Source: Fistulifera solaris (Eukaryota; Bacillariophyta; Bacillariophyceae; Naviculales; Stauroneidaceae). From it: DNA of 64,000 nucleotides. A model generated the notes under the pieces. That model worked only from the letters and a program-made list of their open reading frames with translations, did not search any database and had not been told where the DNA came from. This document shows positions 55,092-64,000 of this stretch, piece by piece. A program made the translations under genes and the position numbers. The stretch is taken from contig AP026169.1 in the NCBI GenBank assembly GCA_030295235.1, positions 744,001-808,000 of the forward strand, in the 5' to 3' direction. How positions within the stretch are numbered: position 1 is the stretch's first letter; the number at the start of each line of letters is the position of its first letter.

Positions 55092-55964
55092 ATGAACGAA
55101 AGAGCGATCCGTCGACTACTTATTTGCGTTACGCTACTCTTTTCTGGCAATTTGCTCTCCAACGCCTTTACTCCATCACGTCATGCTCGAGTTGTGATTT
55201 CCACTCCTCGTCTTGGCCGTTCTGTACCGAAGCCTTCGTTTGTTTTTACAGAAAAATCGTCAGTAAGACACGTCCTCTATTCCCAAAAAGAAGATGAGAG
55301 CGTCACACCTTTTGATTATCGAATCACCGCCACCATGGTGGGCGGTCAAAGTTTACTCATTTTGGGTTCGGTTGTGATTGCGCTGCTCGTCGGAACCCCC
55401 AACTTCGGCCTTGGTCCGGGAATATCATTTAGCTGGAATGCTATCAAAATAGGGATGCTGTATACCCTGCCTTTGGGTGTGTTTGCGTACGTTCTTGACA
55501 AAGTAGAAGCCCGCTTTCCGGCTCTTCAGGATGTCTCCAAAGCGACACAAAGAAGTGTTTTGGCGCTACTCGGAGGGGAATTAAGACCGCTTTTTGCCTT
55601 TACTACGGCATTGGCATTAGGTCTCGCTGCCGGTTTTGGTGAAGAAATGCTATTTCGCGGCATCTTACAATATGAGCTCGCCGGACGTTGCGGAACAGTA
55701 TTGGCTGTTATATTATCCAGCGTTATCTTTGGAGCTTTGCACGCGGTCACTCGACTGTATGCTCTTTTGGCTTGTATAGCATCTGTGTATTTTGGATGGC
55801 TGTACATAGTAAGCAGCAATCTGGCTGTTCCGATTGTGTGTCACGCTTTCTACGACGTCGTTGCGTTGCTCATTGCCCACTGGACCGTTTCCAAAATGAC
55901 CGAGGCGGAACAACGAGAGATCGCTTCGTGGTCAGGTCCTGCTAATAAAACTAATAACGACTGA
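55092..55964 (+). CDS. Plastid-targeted CPBP (Abi/CAAX-type) membrane protease
   Basis: Glutamic intramembrane protease family member (CPBP, PF02517). The single exon gives 290 aa. An N-terminal signal peptide (RLLICVTLLFSGNLLSNAF) with the diatom SNAF-T cleavage motif is followed by a Ser/Arg-rich transit region, so import into the complex plastid is expected. All three CPBP motifs are present: GFGEEMLFRG (EExxxR), VIFGALHAV (FxxxH) and HAFYDVV (HxxxD). Several hydrophobic helices surround them. Plant homologues (SCO4/BCM type) sit in plastid envelopes or thylakoids; the substrate is unknown. Intact and clean. Confidence 0.88.
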   Translation: MNERAIRRLLICVTLLFSGNLLSNAFTPSRHARVVISTPRLGRSVPKPSFVFTEKSSVRHVLYSQKEDESVTPFDYRITATMVGGQSLLILGSVVIALLVGTPNFGLGPGISFSWNAIKIGMLYTLPLGVFAYVLDKVEARFPALQDVSKATQRSVLALLGGELRPLFAFTTALALGLAAGFGEEMLFRGILQYELAGRCGTVLAVILSSVIFGALHAVTRLYALLACIASVYFGWLYIVSSNLAVPIVCHAFYDVVALLIAHWTVSKMTEAEQREIASWSGPANKTNND

Positions 55965-56067
55965 AATAACTACTTAAACTAATTGACTGGATGATTCTAC
56001 TTCGTAGCAATTATTCAAGCAAATGCGTTGACTTTCGCGACCGAGAAAACTCTAAAATGACGTTCTT

Positions 56068-56700
56068 TCACAAAATCACACAACACCCGCCTTCTGCTCC
56101 ACCCGCTCGTTTATACTGCTTGCGATATCCTTCCAAGTACAACAACTGTTTTTCATTAATGGCGCCTCGACGACGTTCTCGAATGTACGAGACCGCTTCG
56201 ACTGGATCCATGCCTCCAAATTCAATCAAGGCGATAGCAACCATTTGCGGTGCACGTCCTAGACCCGCCACACAATGAACAGCGATGCATGCATTGTCAG
56301 CAGCACCCTGAAAGAAGGTCTTATCGACCAGCTGCAGCCACGCCATGATGATTTCTTTCGAAGGGGACGTGCCATCTTTAAATTCCATCTCATGAAGTCT
56401 GATTCCGGCGTTGGTGAGATCCTCTGATTTATATGTAGGTTCACAATAACGCACAATGTCGGTAACGTGATGCTTTCGCAACTTTTTGATATACAAATGA
56501 AGGTTCCCTTGTCGGGGGGCATCCATAATTAAGAATCGCATTTGCTTAACTTCGATAAAGGTCGGCTCCGTGCCGATAGTCATAGCATTCGCCATCATAA
56601 CGCCGTTTCCCTTTTGTTTCTTTGCTGAGTAATGAATAGAAGTTCCAGGGCGAGAAATCGCTTGAACGTTCACTGCTTGTTCGAGATGTTCCGTTCCCAT
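56068..56700 (-). CDS. PRL-type protein tyrosine phosphatase (PTP4A)
   Basis: Small prenylated dual-specificity phosphatase of the PRL family. 210 aa. The catalytic loop HCVAGLGRAP carries Cys and Arg of the CX5R motif, with Gly-Leu in place of the usual Lys-Gly and Ala-Pro in the PRL-specific position. The general-acid region is FKDGTSPSKEIIMAW. FLIMDAPRQGNLHLYIKKL and DIVRYCEPTY are typical PRL words. The C-terminus is CCVIL: the last four residues form a CaaX box (CVIL), predicted to be geranylgeranylated because it ends in Leu, after a basic stretch (GYRKQYKRAGG). Membrane attachment is therefore likely. The N-terminal 40 residues are longer than in animal PRLs. Confidence 0.93.
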   Translation of the reverse strand: MGTEHLEQAVNVQAISRPGTSIHYSAKKQKGNGVMMANAMTIGTEPTFIEVKQMRFLIMDAPRQGNLHLYIKKLRKHHVTDIVRYCEPTYKSEDLTNAGIRLHEMEFKDGTSPSKEIIMAWLQLVDKTFFQGAADNACIAVHCVAGLGRAPQMVAIALIEFGGMDPVEAVSYIRERRRGAINEKQLLYLEGYRKQYKRAGGAEGGCCVIL

Positions 56701-57463
56701 TTAGTTTCACAAACCAGCAAAGACAACTAGTCAGTCACTGAAGCAGTAAATCGATGATCAAAGTAGTACAGCGGCTCGAAAACTGAAAAATAAAAAAGAA
56801 GGAGTAGCACGAGAAAGAAGAAGAAGAAGAAGAAAAAGAAGACACTACCCCGGCTTATCCTTGCTGCACACCAACAAATTGCACAGCTGCGTTAGTAGTC
56901 GCCCAATCCCGGGCGGGGCAGTCGATTTGATAATAGCGCACAGAATGGTGACGCAAAGAGTCTAATACAAAGTTGTTTGCTGATTAGTTTGTCAAAATAA
57001 ACAAGTTGCAAACAACCTAACGAGCTCTGCAAAGAAACGGCTTTTGTGATGAAATAATAATATCGCTGCGTGCGGCAGCGCAACGCGTGAAAAAAAAAAC
57101 CGATGGCAATCGGGGAAGCGCGCGGCGTCGTGGCAGTTGCAGGTTGTAGCATCGAGCAGCGAGCAGCGAGACGCAGAGATGAAAGTAACGGAGTGTCGGA
57201 GTAACCACCAGTTTGTCCGACTTACACACACAGTTTTATACTATGAAACGTGAAAAACGCTACATGTCATAGTAAGAAGAAGCCTGTAACGAAAGTATAG
57301 AGCGAAAAGAAGGATTGGACGGCGTGTGACGTGTGACATCCACGTCTGTCACGAATTCTCTCAGCCACGTTTCATCGTTGTTGACTGACTGTAAGGCTAG
57401 CTATGTAGTAGCTAGTAGGTATAGGATGATTTAAAGTATTGTTTACTCCAGTTAAGCTCTAAA
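56701..57463. other. Intergenic, PRL to HAD phosphatase
   Basis: About 760 bases. A purine-rich AGA/GAA tract at 56810-56842. The minus-strand frames at 56892-57231 overlap one another and lack domains; not called. Confidence 0.45.
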
Positions 57464-58765
57464 CTACTTACGACAAGAGTCCAACAAAGGGAAGATAGCG
57501 TCCGGCATTGGTGTGCAATGGCCTTGGTCTTGTTGCATCAGTGTCTGATAAATATCATTGGCACCGGTAACCCCTGTCAATACTAAAGCCGTAAACATTC
57601 CTGAATCATTTCCAAATTGTATATCGGTGTCCAGACGATCACCAATCATCATAGTGCGACTCAGATTCAAGCCATGTTCGCTCTCTATTAGTTCGGCCAA
57701 AGTCCGACTCGGTTTGCCGACATTCACCGCCACTCGACTTGATGCACACTCCAAAGATTGTACAAGCGAACCATTTCCGGGAATACGCAGCGCATCGGTC
57801 CCTACCAAGTCATACGCATCGCGATTGGTTGCCACGAACAGTGCGTGAGGGTTTTGTTGCAGAATGACAGTCGCTGTGGTTAATTTGCGAAACGAAAATG
57901 TGGGATCATGTCCCACGACAACCGCATCAATATCCTTCGGGAAAGAGTATTGCATCATGTCATGACGATCCATGAAATGTGGCTCATGTGCTGGTGTATT
58001 CACCACATTGAAGCCGGCACTTTGCAATTCGTCGCACAATCCCGGTGAACCAATCACATAGACACGAGCCGCTTTCTCAAGTTGTTGTCGCAAATAGCAC
58101 GCCGCAGCGTAGGCACACCCTACCATTTGTGTATCCTTTAAATGTTCATCATCGATGCGCAACATTTTCGTCAATTTGTGACGCAATTCCGATCGACTGC
58201 TCGAGGCATTGTTGGTGACGAAGAAAACTTGTTTCCCTCGCCGTTGGAGTGATTCAATACATTCTCGTGCTCCTGGAATCACATCCGGTGAGCGATATAA
58301 TACACCGTCACAGTCAAATAAAATATGATCGATGTCTTCTTGAACATAGTCGCATATTTCATTCCGATGCGTCCATAATAATATGGGTACGCGTTGGTGT
58401 TTCATCTTTTCAGCGTTGTTGATTGACGATAACAGTGTTCGCAATCGAACCATTTCGTCTTCCGATTGTTTTTGAATTATTTGTTGAGCATTATTGGGAA
58501 TGGCTCTACTGTCTTGAAAAGTTCCAGGACGAATCGTTGTTGTGTGAATGAATAAGCAAGAACGACGGATCCTTTCGGAACGGCATTTTGTCCTGGAAAG
58601 CCATGTGCGGTAAAAAATGGCTACTGGTACCATAGGCCATAGGTCCTTTCGAATCAAAGTCTCGATTTCTCTTTGGTAAATACACTCGAACGTTGGCTGC
58701 GATGTGGATGTGTAGTAGAAGGAAGACAGCAAGTACAAGTAGCACAAACGCACACACGCAATCAA
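57464..58765 (-). CDS. PGP: HAD-type phosphatase (phosphoglycolate / 4-nitrophenylphosphatase family)
   Basis: HAD superfamily class C2 phosphatase (PGP/PDXP type), which removes phosphate from 2-phosphoglycolate or related metabolites. Motif I FDCDGVLYRS (nucleophile DxD), motif II FVTNNASSSR, motif III NVGKPSR (Lys) and motif IV MIGDRLDTDIQFG. The C2 cap lies between II and III (VYVIGSPGLCDELQ, VVGHDPTFSFRKL). The longest frame begins at 58765 and gives 433 aa, with an N-terminus that could be a signal or transit peptide (CYLYLLSSFYYTSTS); a later Met (MVPVAIFYRTWL, about 58630) is also possible. The enzyme core begins near residue 145. In diatoms photorespiratory PGP can be organellar. A palindrome copy lies 20 bases upstream of the longest start. 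Confidence 0.87.
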   Translation of the reverse strand: MIACVRLCYLYLLSSFYYTSTSQPTFECIYQREIETLIRKDLWPMVPVAIFYRTWLSRTKCRSERIRRSCLFIHTTTIRPGTFQDSRAIPNNAQQIIQKQSEDEMVRLRTLLSSINNAEKMKHQRVPILLWTHRNEICDYVQEDIDHILFDCDGVLYRSPDVIPGARECIESLQRRGKQVFFVTNNASSSRSELRHKLTKMLRIDDEHLKDTQMVGCAYAAACYLRQQLEKAARVYVIGSPGLCDELQSAGFNVVNTPAHEPHFMDRHDMMQYSFPKDIDAVVVGHDPTFSFRKLTTATVILQQNPHALFVATNRDAYDLVGTDALRIPGNGSLVQSLECASSRVAVNVGKPSRTLAELIESEHGLNLSRTMMIGDRLDTDIQFGNDSGMFTALVLTGVTGANDIYQTLMQQDQGHCTPMPDAIFPLLDSCRK

Positions 58766-58784
58766 AAATCGTTAGGTGGCTCAC

Positions 58785-58799
58785 GACTGAAATTCAGTC
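58785..58799. repeat. Dispersed palindrome, copy 8 (consensus)
   Basis: CTCAC-GACTGAAATTCAGTC-TTGG: perfect seven-base arms, identical core to copy 7. Confidence 0.65.
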
Positions 58800-58993
58800 T
58801 TGGAACGTGACATTCTCAATAAAAACACGTTGATGAGGCTCTACTAATGTAGTGAATCCTGCTCATAATACAGGTGTGTTTTTCTAATGATACTAGTCTT
58901 CAGTGGTATCAATGAAAGAATAAACCCAATGCTGTGTCGATAAAGAGTCGTTTGGAGCAGAACGTGCGGCTTTCCGTACGAAAGTTCGAAGAT

Positions 58994-59008
58994 GATTGAA
59001 ATTTAGTC
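58994..59008. repeat. Dispersed palindrome, copy 9 (degenerate)
   Basis: GAT-GATTGAAATTTAGTC-GTGATG: both arms carry one transition, but the flanks match the family. Confidence 0.45.
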
Positions 59009-59324
59009 GTGATGAAAAAAGTCGCAGACACTTGGACCACTATCCAAAACGAGTCAACGTTCTATATTTGCTTCCCGACTAGTCTTAATTCATTATAACG
59101 GCATATATTACTTTTGTGTAATCATGACTCTCTTCATTGCTTTCCTAAATCTAGAGAAATGCTTTTTTCCACTAACCCGCGCTGACTAGGTCCCAAGCGG
59201 ACGTTACCTTAATTCCCCAGCAGCCCGCGATTTAAGGGCTATATTTTCTAGCAGTCTCTAGATCTAAATATCTTCTTCACGATATTCAATTTTTCTTTGT
59301 TTTTCGTTATCAAGTACAATTAGA

Positions 59325-60257
59325 CTACAATTCCTCCATCGCTTGTTCCTTCACCACTCCTACATGGCAAATATGATCCAGAACACGGGGCAATGCCACT
59401 TGCAAACTCTGACTCGCTGCCAGCAAATTCGCCAAGAATTCGTCTTGCGTCGGATGTTCTCCATCTACAATATCCGTCACTACTTTGAGTCCCAAAAATG
59501 GCGTATCAAACAATTTACAACTCCACGCAATGGCGGCTGCTTCCATATCTTTGACAGCCGCATCATTCGCCAACATGTGCTTGTCGTCTTCTTCCGTCTT
59601 GTCCAGCGAATTCCCAGTGGTACAGACACCGAGTTTGTATTCCAGTTCGAGTGCCAACACTTCGGCGGTTGTGAAATCCCCGTGTCGACTGGTATCGAGT
59701 TTACCAATGCCGTAGGGAACATAATCGGGAATAGGAATGCGCCGATCGTGATGTGCGACACCTGTCACAACAAAGACGTTGCCAATTTCAGCTCCTTTGC
59801 GTCGAAAACCACCGCACGTTCCGGCGTTGATGAGAATATCTGTGTCGGGTAACTTTTGCAAGGCCAGAAAGGTCGCCAAAGCCGCCGGTACTGTACCAAC
59901 ATTGTCGACACCGGTCTCGTGAACCGTATCTTTGCCATTGGTAATGACAGTGACGGTGCAGTCACCGTGTGGACCTTGGTAGGCTTGAAAGGGTGTATTG
60001 GAGGGAAAAAAGTCGGCTACTAGTTTCAACTGGAGATGCTGAATGAAGGGAGCTGCTTCGGCTTCCATGGCAATGGCGACAATGACACTTTAGAAATGTA
60101 CGTGTTGCATGTGTGAGTGATTAGTGACTTGAATGAAGCAATTATAATCACACACAAACAAGATTTTAGAAAGCGCATCTACTGAGACCCATGAAACAAC
60201 GGAGTATCTTGTTCTTTTTTTTGTAGTACTGCCGTCAACTCACTTTTTAACGGGCAT
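59325..60257 (-). CDS. MTN: 5'-methylthioadenosine / SAH nucleosidase
   Basis: Hydrolyses methylthioadenosine (and in some species S-adenosylhomocysteine) to adenine and the thio-ribose, feeding the methionine salvage cycle. Exon 1 is a 14-base microexon 60257-60244 (ATGCCCGTTAAAAA) and exon 2 is 60087-59325; the intron is 156 nt (gtgagt...taaag). The splice restores the family N-terminus MPVKNVIVAIAMEAEAAPF with AMEAEA, whereas starting at the internal ATG (60068) would lose the first strand. 258 aa, normal. Other signatures: NGKDTVHETGVDNVGTVPAA, LINAGTCGGF, GKLDTSRHGDF, DAAVKDMEAAAIAW (catalytic Asp/Glu region) and LKVVTDIVDGE. No targeting peptide, so probably cytosolic. Confidence 0.92.
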
Positions 60258-60727
60258 TGTTTTCGGGATAGAAGTAGCACCTGTATTGAGAGCAAAAGAT
60301 GTAACAAAGACGAAAAGGAATGCAATAGATAAACGTTGCAATGAAAACGATATCATTGTTGTTTTTTTGTGATGTGTTACTGTGTCTTGGACAACAAAGT
60401 TTAGAACAAGGCGTCGGCACTTTTGATCGCTTTGCGACGCGACGAGGCGTTCGACAGCCTTCCATGGAATGCGGTACTCGACTACTGTAAGTAGTAGTGT
60501 AGGCGTCCTTTCGTTTCGGTACGAAAAAATGAGCCACGTGTTCGTCCGAGTGAGTGTTTCTCACGAAACAAATAAAAAAGTCAGTCACGGCGACGCTTTT
60601 CAATTGCTTGACCTTGGAGGATAATTATTACCAGATAATATACTCCGTACCAAATAATAATGAAGCTACCATAGACGTTACCACCCTCAACAGCAGCCCT
60701 TCTTCTTCTTTTCTACTCTATCGAACA
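60258..60727. other. Divergent intergenic region
   Basis: Shared upstream region of the nucleosidase (minus) and the plastid J-protein (plus). A TACTCCGTA 9-mer lies at 60641-60649, 79 bases before the J-protein start. No gene seen. Confidence 0.5.
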
Positions 60728-62212
60728 ATGTCGGGAATCAAGCTTTGGTGTGCATTGTGGATTATCGCTACAGTCGATTCTTTTTCGATTTCATCGCCTC
60801 GACGACAACTTTTTCCACAACAACCATCAATTTACAGAAAGAAGGGTGCTTTTCCTTTATTCATGACATCATCAAGTACCAAGTCGCCCAATTTCTCATC
60901 CACAGATCCCTTTCAAATACTCGGAATCGACCCAACAGCCGATTCACAAGCCATCAAACGTGCCTACAAGAAATTAGCCTTTCAATATCATCCCGATATG
61001 GTTACGACGAAAGACTCCACGACCGAAGAAAAACGTAAGGCTTCGGATCAATTTGCAAAAATCAATGCTGCCTATGAAGCACTGGCGGCAAAGACAGGGC
61101 GACCGAGTACGGGTACAAGCACTTCCAGCAGTTCCAAAGACAATACGAAGAGTGCCTGGACACCACCCCATCGACGAACCGGTTCGACTGCTTCGTCGTC
61201 ATCATCTACAAACTGGAGAGATTATATACCCTACTACACATCTGTCGAAGATGAAAAGTACGACGCGGGAGGTGATTCTTTTGGTGCCATTTTCGCCGAT
61301 TTAATCGCCGGAGCCTCCAAGGCCAGTGCGAGTGGTGGTGTCGTCAAAGATTTCATTGAATTCCTCGAACAAACGGTCGATGCGTACAGTTCTTCAAGCT
61401 CTTCGTCCTATAGCTCCATGAACAATGAGGATGATGCCGAGCTGCAGTTCTTGTTACAAGTGGGCAGTATTCGTCAAGTAGGCGATGAGATGGACGAAAC
61501 GGAGTTGGTGTTGCAGCAATTGAACAAAAAGATGCAGCGTATGGACATGGACCTGATGCAATTACAAGCTGATATCGCCACTTCAACGAAGTTCACACAA
61601 AAAATGAAGTTGGAAGAGTCGGTCGATGAATTACGAGCTCGGAAACGCGTGGTAGAGAATTACATTCAGAAAGCACGAAAGCGATTGCTGGCCTTGCAAA
61701 CACGATACAAACAGTTGGTCGTCGAGGGTGAGAATGATCCTAAAGCGGGAGGCACTGACCGCTCCGCTCGTTCAGATGCGAGTTACGCCAGTCCTCCTTC
61801 GCCTCCATCTCGTGCTTCCTCGTCGTTTTCTACCAGCAATCAAAATAATAACAGTTCGGAGGATTCGTGGAAAGAGGAAAGTTTTGGGTCGTTCGGTCGC
61901 GGACGTGGGAGCTCTCGACGGAGAGCACAACGCAATACATCCTTCGAGTCATCATCCAGTTCATCAACAAGTGCTGGAAGTGAATCTTCTTCTTATTATT
62001 CATCCTCATCTTCGAATCAACCGTCGTATACAGCCCCGGAATCGAATCGATCAACGTCGGCGTCCACACCGGCTTCGCCGCCTGGTAGCTACGACTACGT
62101 CCCCCCACATCGACGCTCACAAGCTTCTTCCGCACAGGAAGATAAGCGGCGACTGCGTGAAATTAAAGTGGATGAGGAATTTGAAAAGCTCAAGCGTGAT
62201 TTGGGGTTATAA
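60728..62212 (+). CDS. Plastid-targeted J-protein with Ser-rich tail
   Basis: Hsp40-type co-chaperone. Start at 60728 (MSGIKLWCALWIIATVDSF) because it yields a signal peptide ending in a SFS motif; the longer open frame from 60554 adds 58 unlikely residues. About 494 aa. The J domain is FQILGIDPTADSQAIKRAYK, FQYHPDM (HPD), DQFAKINAAYEAL, near residues 61-125. It is followed by a conserved-looking acidic and coiled-coil segment (DEMDETELVLQQLNKKMQRM, ELRARKRVVENYIQKARKRL) and a Ser-rich tail, with two PPHRR words (TPPHRRTGS and VPPHRRSQA) bracketing it. The plastid or periplastid location is inferred from the leader. The domain layout is not one I know. Confidence 0.85.
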   Translation: MSGIKLWCALWIIATVDSFSISSPRRQLFPQQPSIYRKKGAFPLFMTSSSTKSPNFSSTDPFQILGIDPTADSQAIKRAYKKLAFQYHPDMVTTKDSTTEEKRKASDQFAKINAAYEALAAKTGRPSTGTSTSSSSKDNTKSAWTPPHRRTGSTASSSSSTNWRDYIPYYTSVEDEKYDAGGDSFGAIFADLIAGASKASASGGVVKDFIEFLEQTVDAYSSSSSSSYSSMNNEDDAELQFLLQVGSIRQVGDEMDETELVLQQLNKKMQRMDMDLMQLQADIATSTKFTQKMKLEESVDELRARKRVVENYIQKARKRLLALQTRYKQLVVEGENDPKAGGTDRSARSDASYASPPSPPSRASSSFSTSNQNNNSSEDSWKEESFGSFGRGRGSSRRRAQRNTSFESSSSSSTSAGSESSSYYSSSSSNQPSYTAPESNRSTSASTPASPPGSYDYVPPHRRSQASSAQEDKRRLREIKVDEEFEKLKRDLGL

Positions 62213-62356
62213 GATCAAGCACCGTAATGCATCTCATAAGTCTCATAATTGAGACTAACGTGAATAATCCGTAATAGAAGTTTCAGGTGAAGCAGAGTTT
62301 CTGGGCATGCTACAGTTCCAAGATTCGTTGTTAAATTAAGTAAATGAATTAATTAT

Positions 62357-63630
<1,274 letters not shown>

Positions 63631-64000
63631 CTTGGTATTTTTCAATGAAAAGATTAGTCGAACAAGGTCGTTGAATTGTGAAACAGTTCCGAAAAGATCG
63701 TCGTCTTGTTCGGGCGATGGCGTGTGAGTGGTGGCATGGTGGTACGTCAGTGTCAGTTTTCACGCAGCCGCGCTGAAGGCGCGCAATTATTTACTCTCAA
63801 ACAAAATGTACAATAGCGCGATGATGCGCATACGTATGATGAGAGGACCCAAGGAGAGCATCGCGCGCTTTCGTCCGCATTTTTACGAAAGACAGATGGA
63901 CCGATAAGAATACTTAGATGAGTTGTGTCTTACAGGTGTAAAAATCCACCAATCATATCGTAGTTATAACTTTTCAAAGCTACGTGTCTCGAAATGAGAC
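63631..64000. other. Upstream region of GapC1
   Basis: Promoter and 5' UTR side of the plastid GAPDH gene. G/C-rich words GCAGCCGCGCTGAAGGCGCG at 63765-63784. No gene seen. Confidence 0.5.

Larger units (their letters stand above)
58766..59324. other. Intergenic with two palindromes
   Basis: Downstream of the nucleosidase gene and upstream of the HAD phosphatase, both on the minus strand. Palindrome copies at 58785-58799 (consensus) and 58994-59008 (degenerate). No gene seen. Confidence 0.5.

Overview
The window looks like nuclear DNA of a pennate diatom, most likely Phaeodactylum or a close relative. The grounds are: a plastid GAPDH of the GapC1 type with a split bipartite presequence; several N-termini with a signal peptide followed by an ASAFAP-like Phe motif; short GT-AG introns (about 64-160 nt) in a gene-dense, mid-GC landscape; and diatom-type families (LRR membrane protein, RNYF-repeat protein, CRAL-TRIO and DUF2358 proteins). 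The species call is inference. No virus-like element, LINE, SINE or DNA transposon was recognised.

Layout. 0-12 kb: mitochondrial F1 ATP synthase beta, a tRNA-dihydrouridine synthase, and on the minus strand a DHHC palmitoyltransferase, a DUF1295 membrane reductase-like protein and an SLC35B-type transporter; then a plastid-targeted flavin disulfide oxidoreductase. 12-32.6 kb: a JmjC protein; a very large protein (about 2000 aa) built from three different seven-fold repeat arrays, two of which resemble actin-regulator motifs; a Cys-rich membrane protein; exocyst Sec3; a polytopic membrane protein; an ER-type DnaJ; an unknown protein; and an MRG/chromodomain protein. 32.6-41 kb: a sparse stretch with a split tRNA-Arg(UCU), a 66-bp triplicated repeat, an unknown acidic two-exon gene, a tRNA fragment, and two convergent decayed genes. 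41-46 kb: PCNA, an Ldh2-family dehydrogenase, a 13-copy 34-bp minisatellite and GatA. 46-64 kb: an LRR membrane protein, a 61-aa spliced microprotein, an RNYF-repeat protein with near-identical internal duplications, a rhomboid-like protein lacking the catalytic His, a plastid CPBP protease, a PRL phosphatase, a HAD phosphatase, MTA/SAH nucleosidase, a plastid J-protein and GapC1. Genes are independent eukaryotic units, not operons; common themes are plastid import, membrane trafficking and protein maturation.

A pattern runs through the window. At least ten otherwise well-conserved genes, including the housekeeping gene GapC1, are interrupted by single frame breaks that fall on or next to short homopolymers, usually one base too few. 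This looks like residual consensus error of a long-read assembly, so the affected genes are annotated as single genes. Two neighbouring genes at 37.9-39.5 kb are different: they carry several in-frame nonsense codons and look like true pseudogenes.

Non-coding signals: a dispersed near-palindrome (GACTGAAATTCAGTC type) at nine intergenic places, a recurrent 9-mer TACTCCGTA at seven places, and clusters of TACAAG/GGTACC words.
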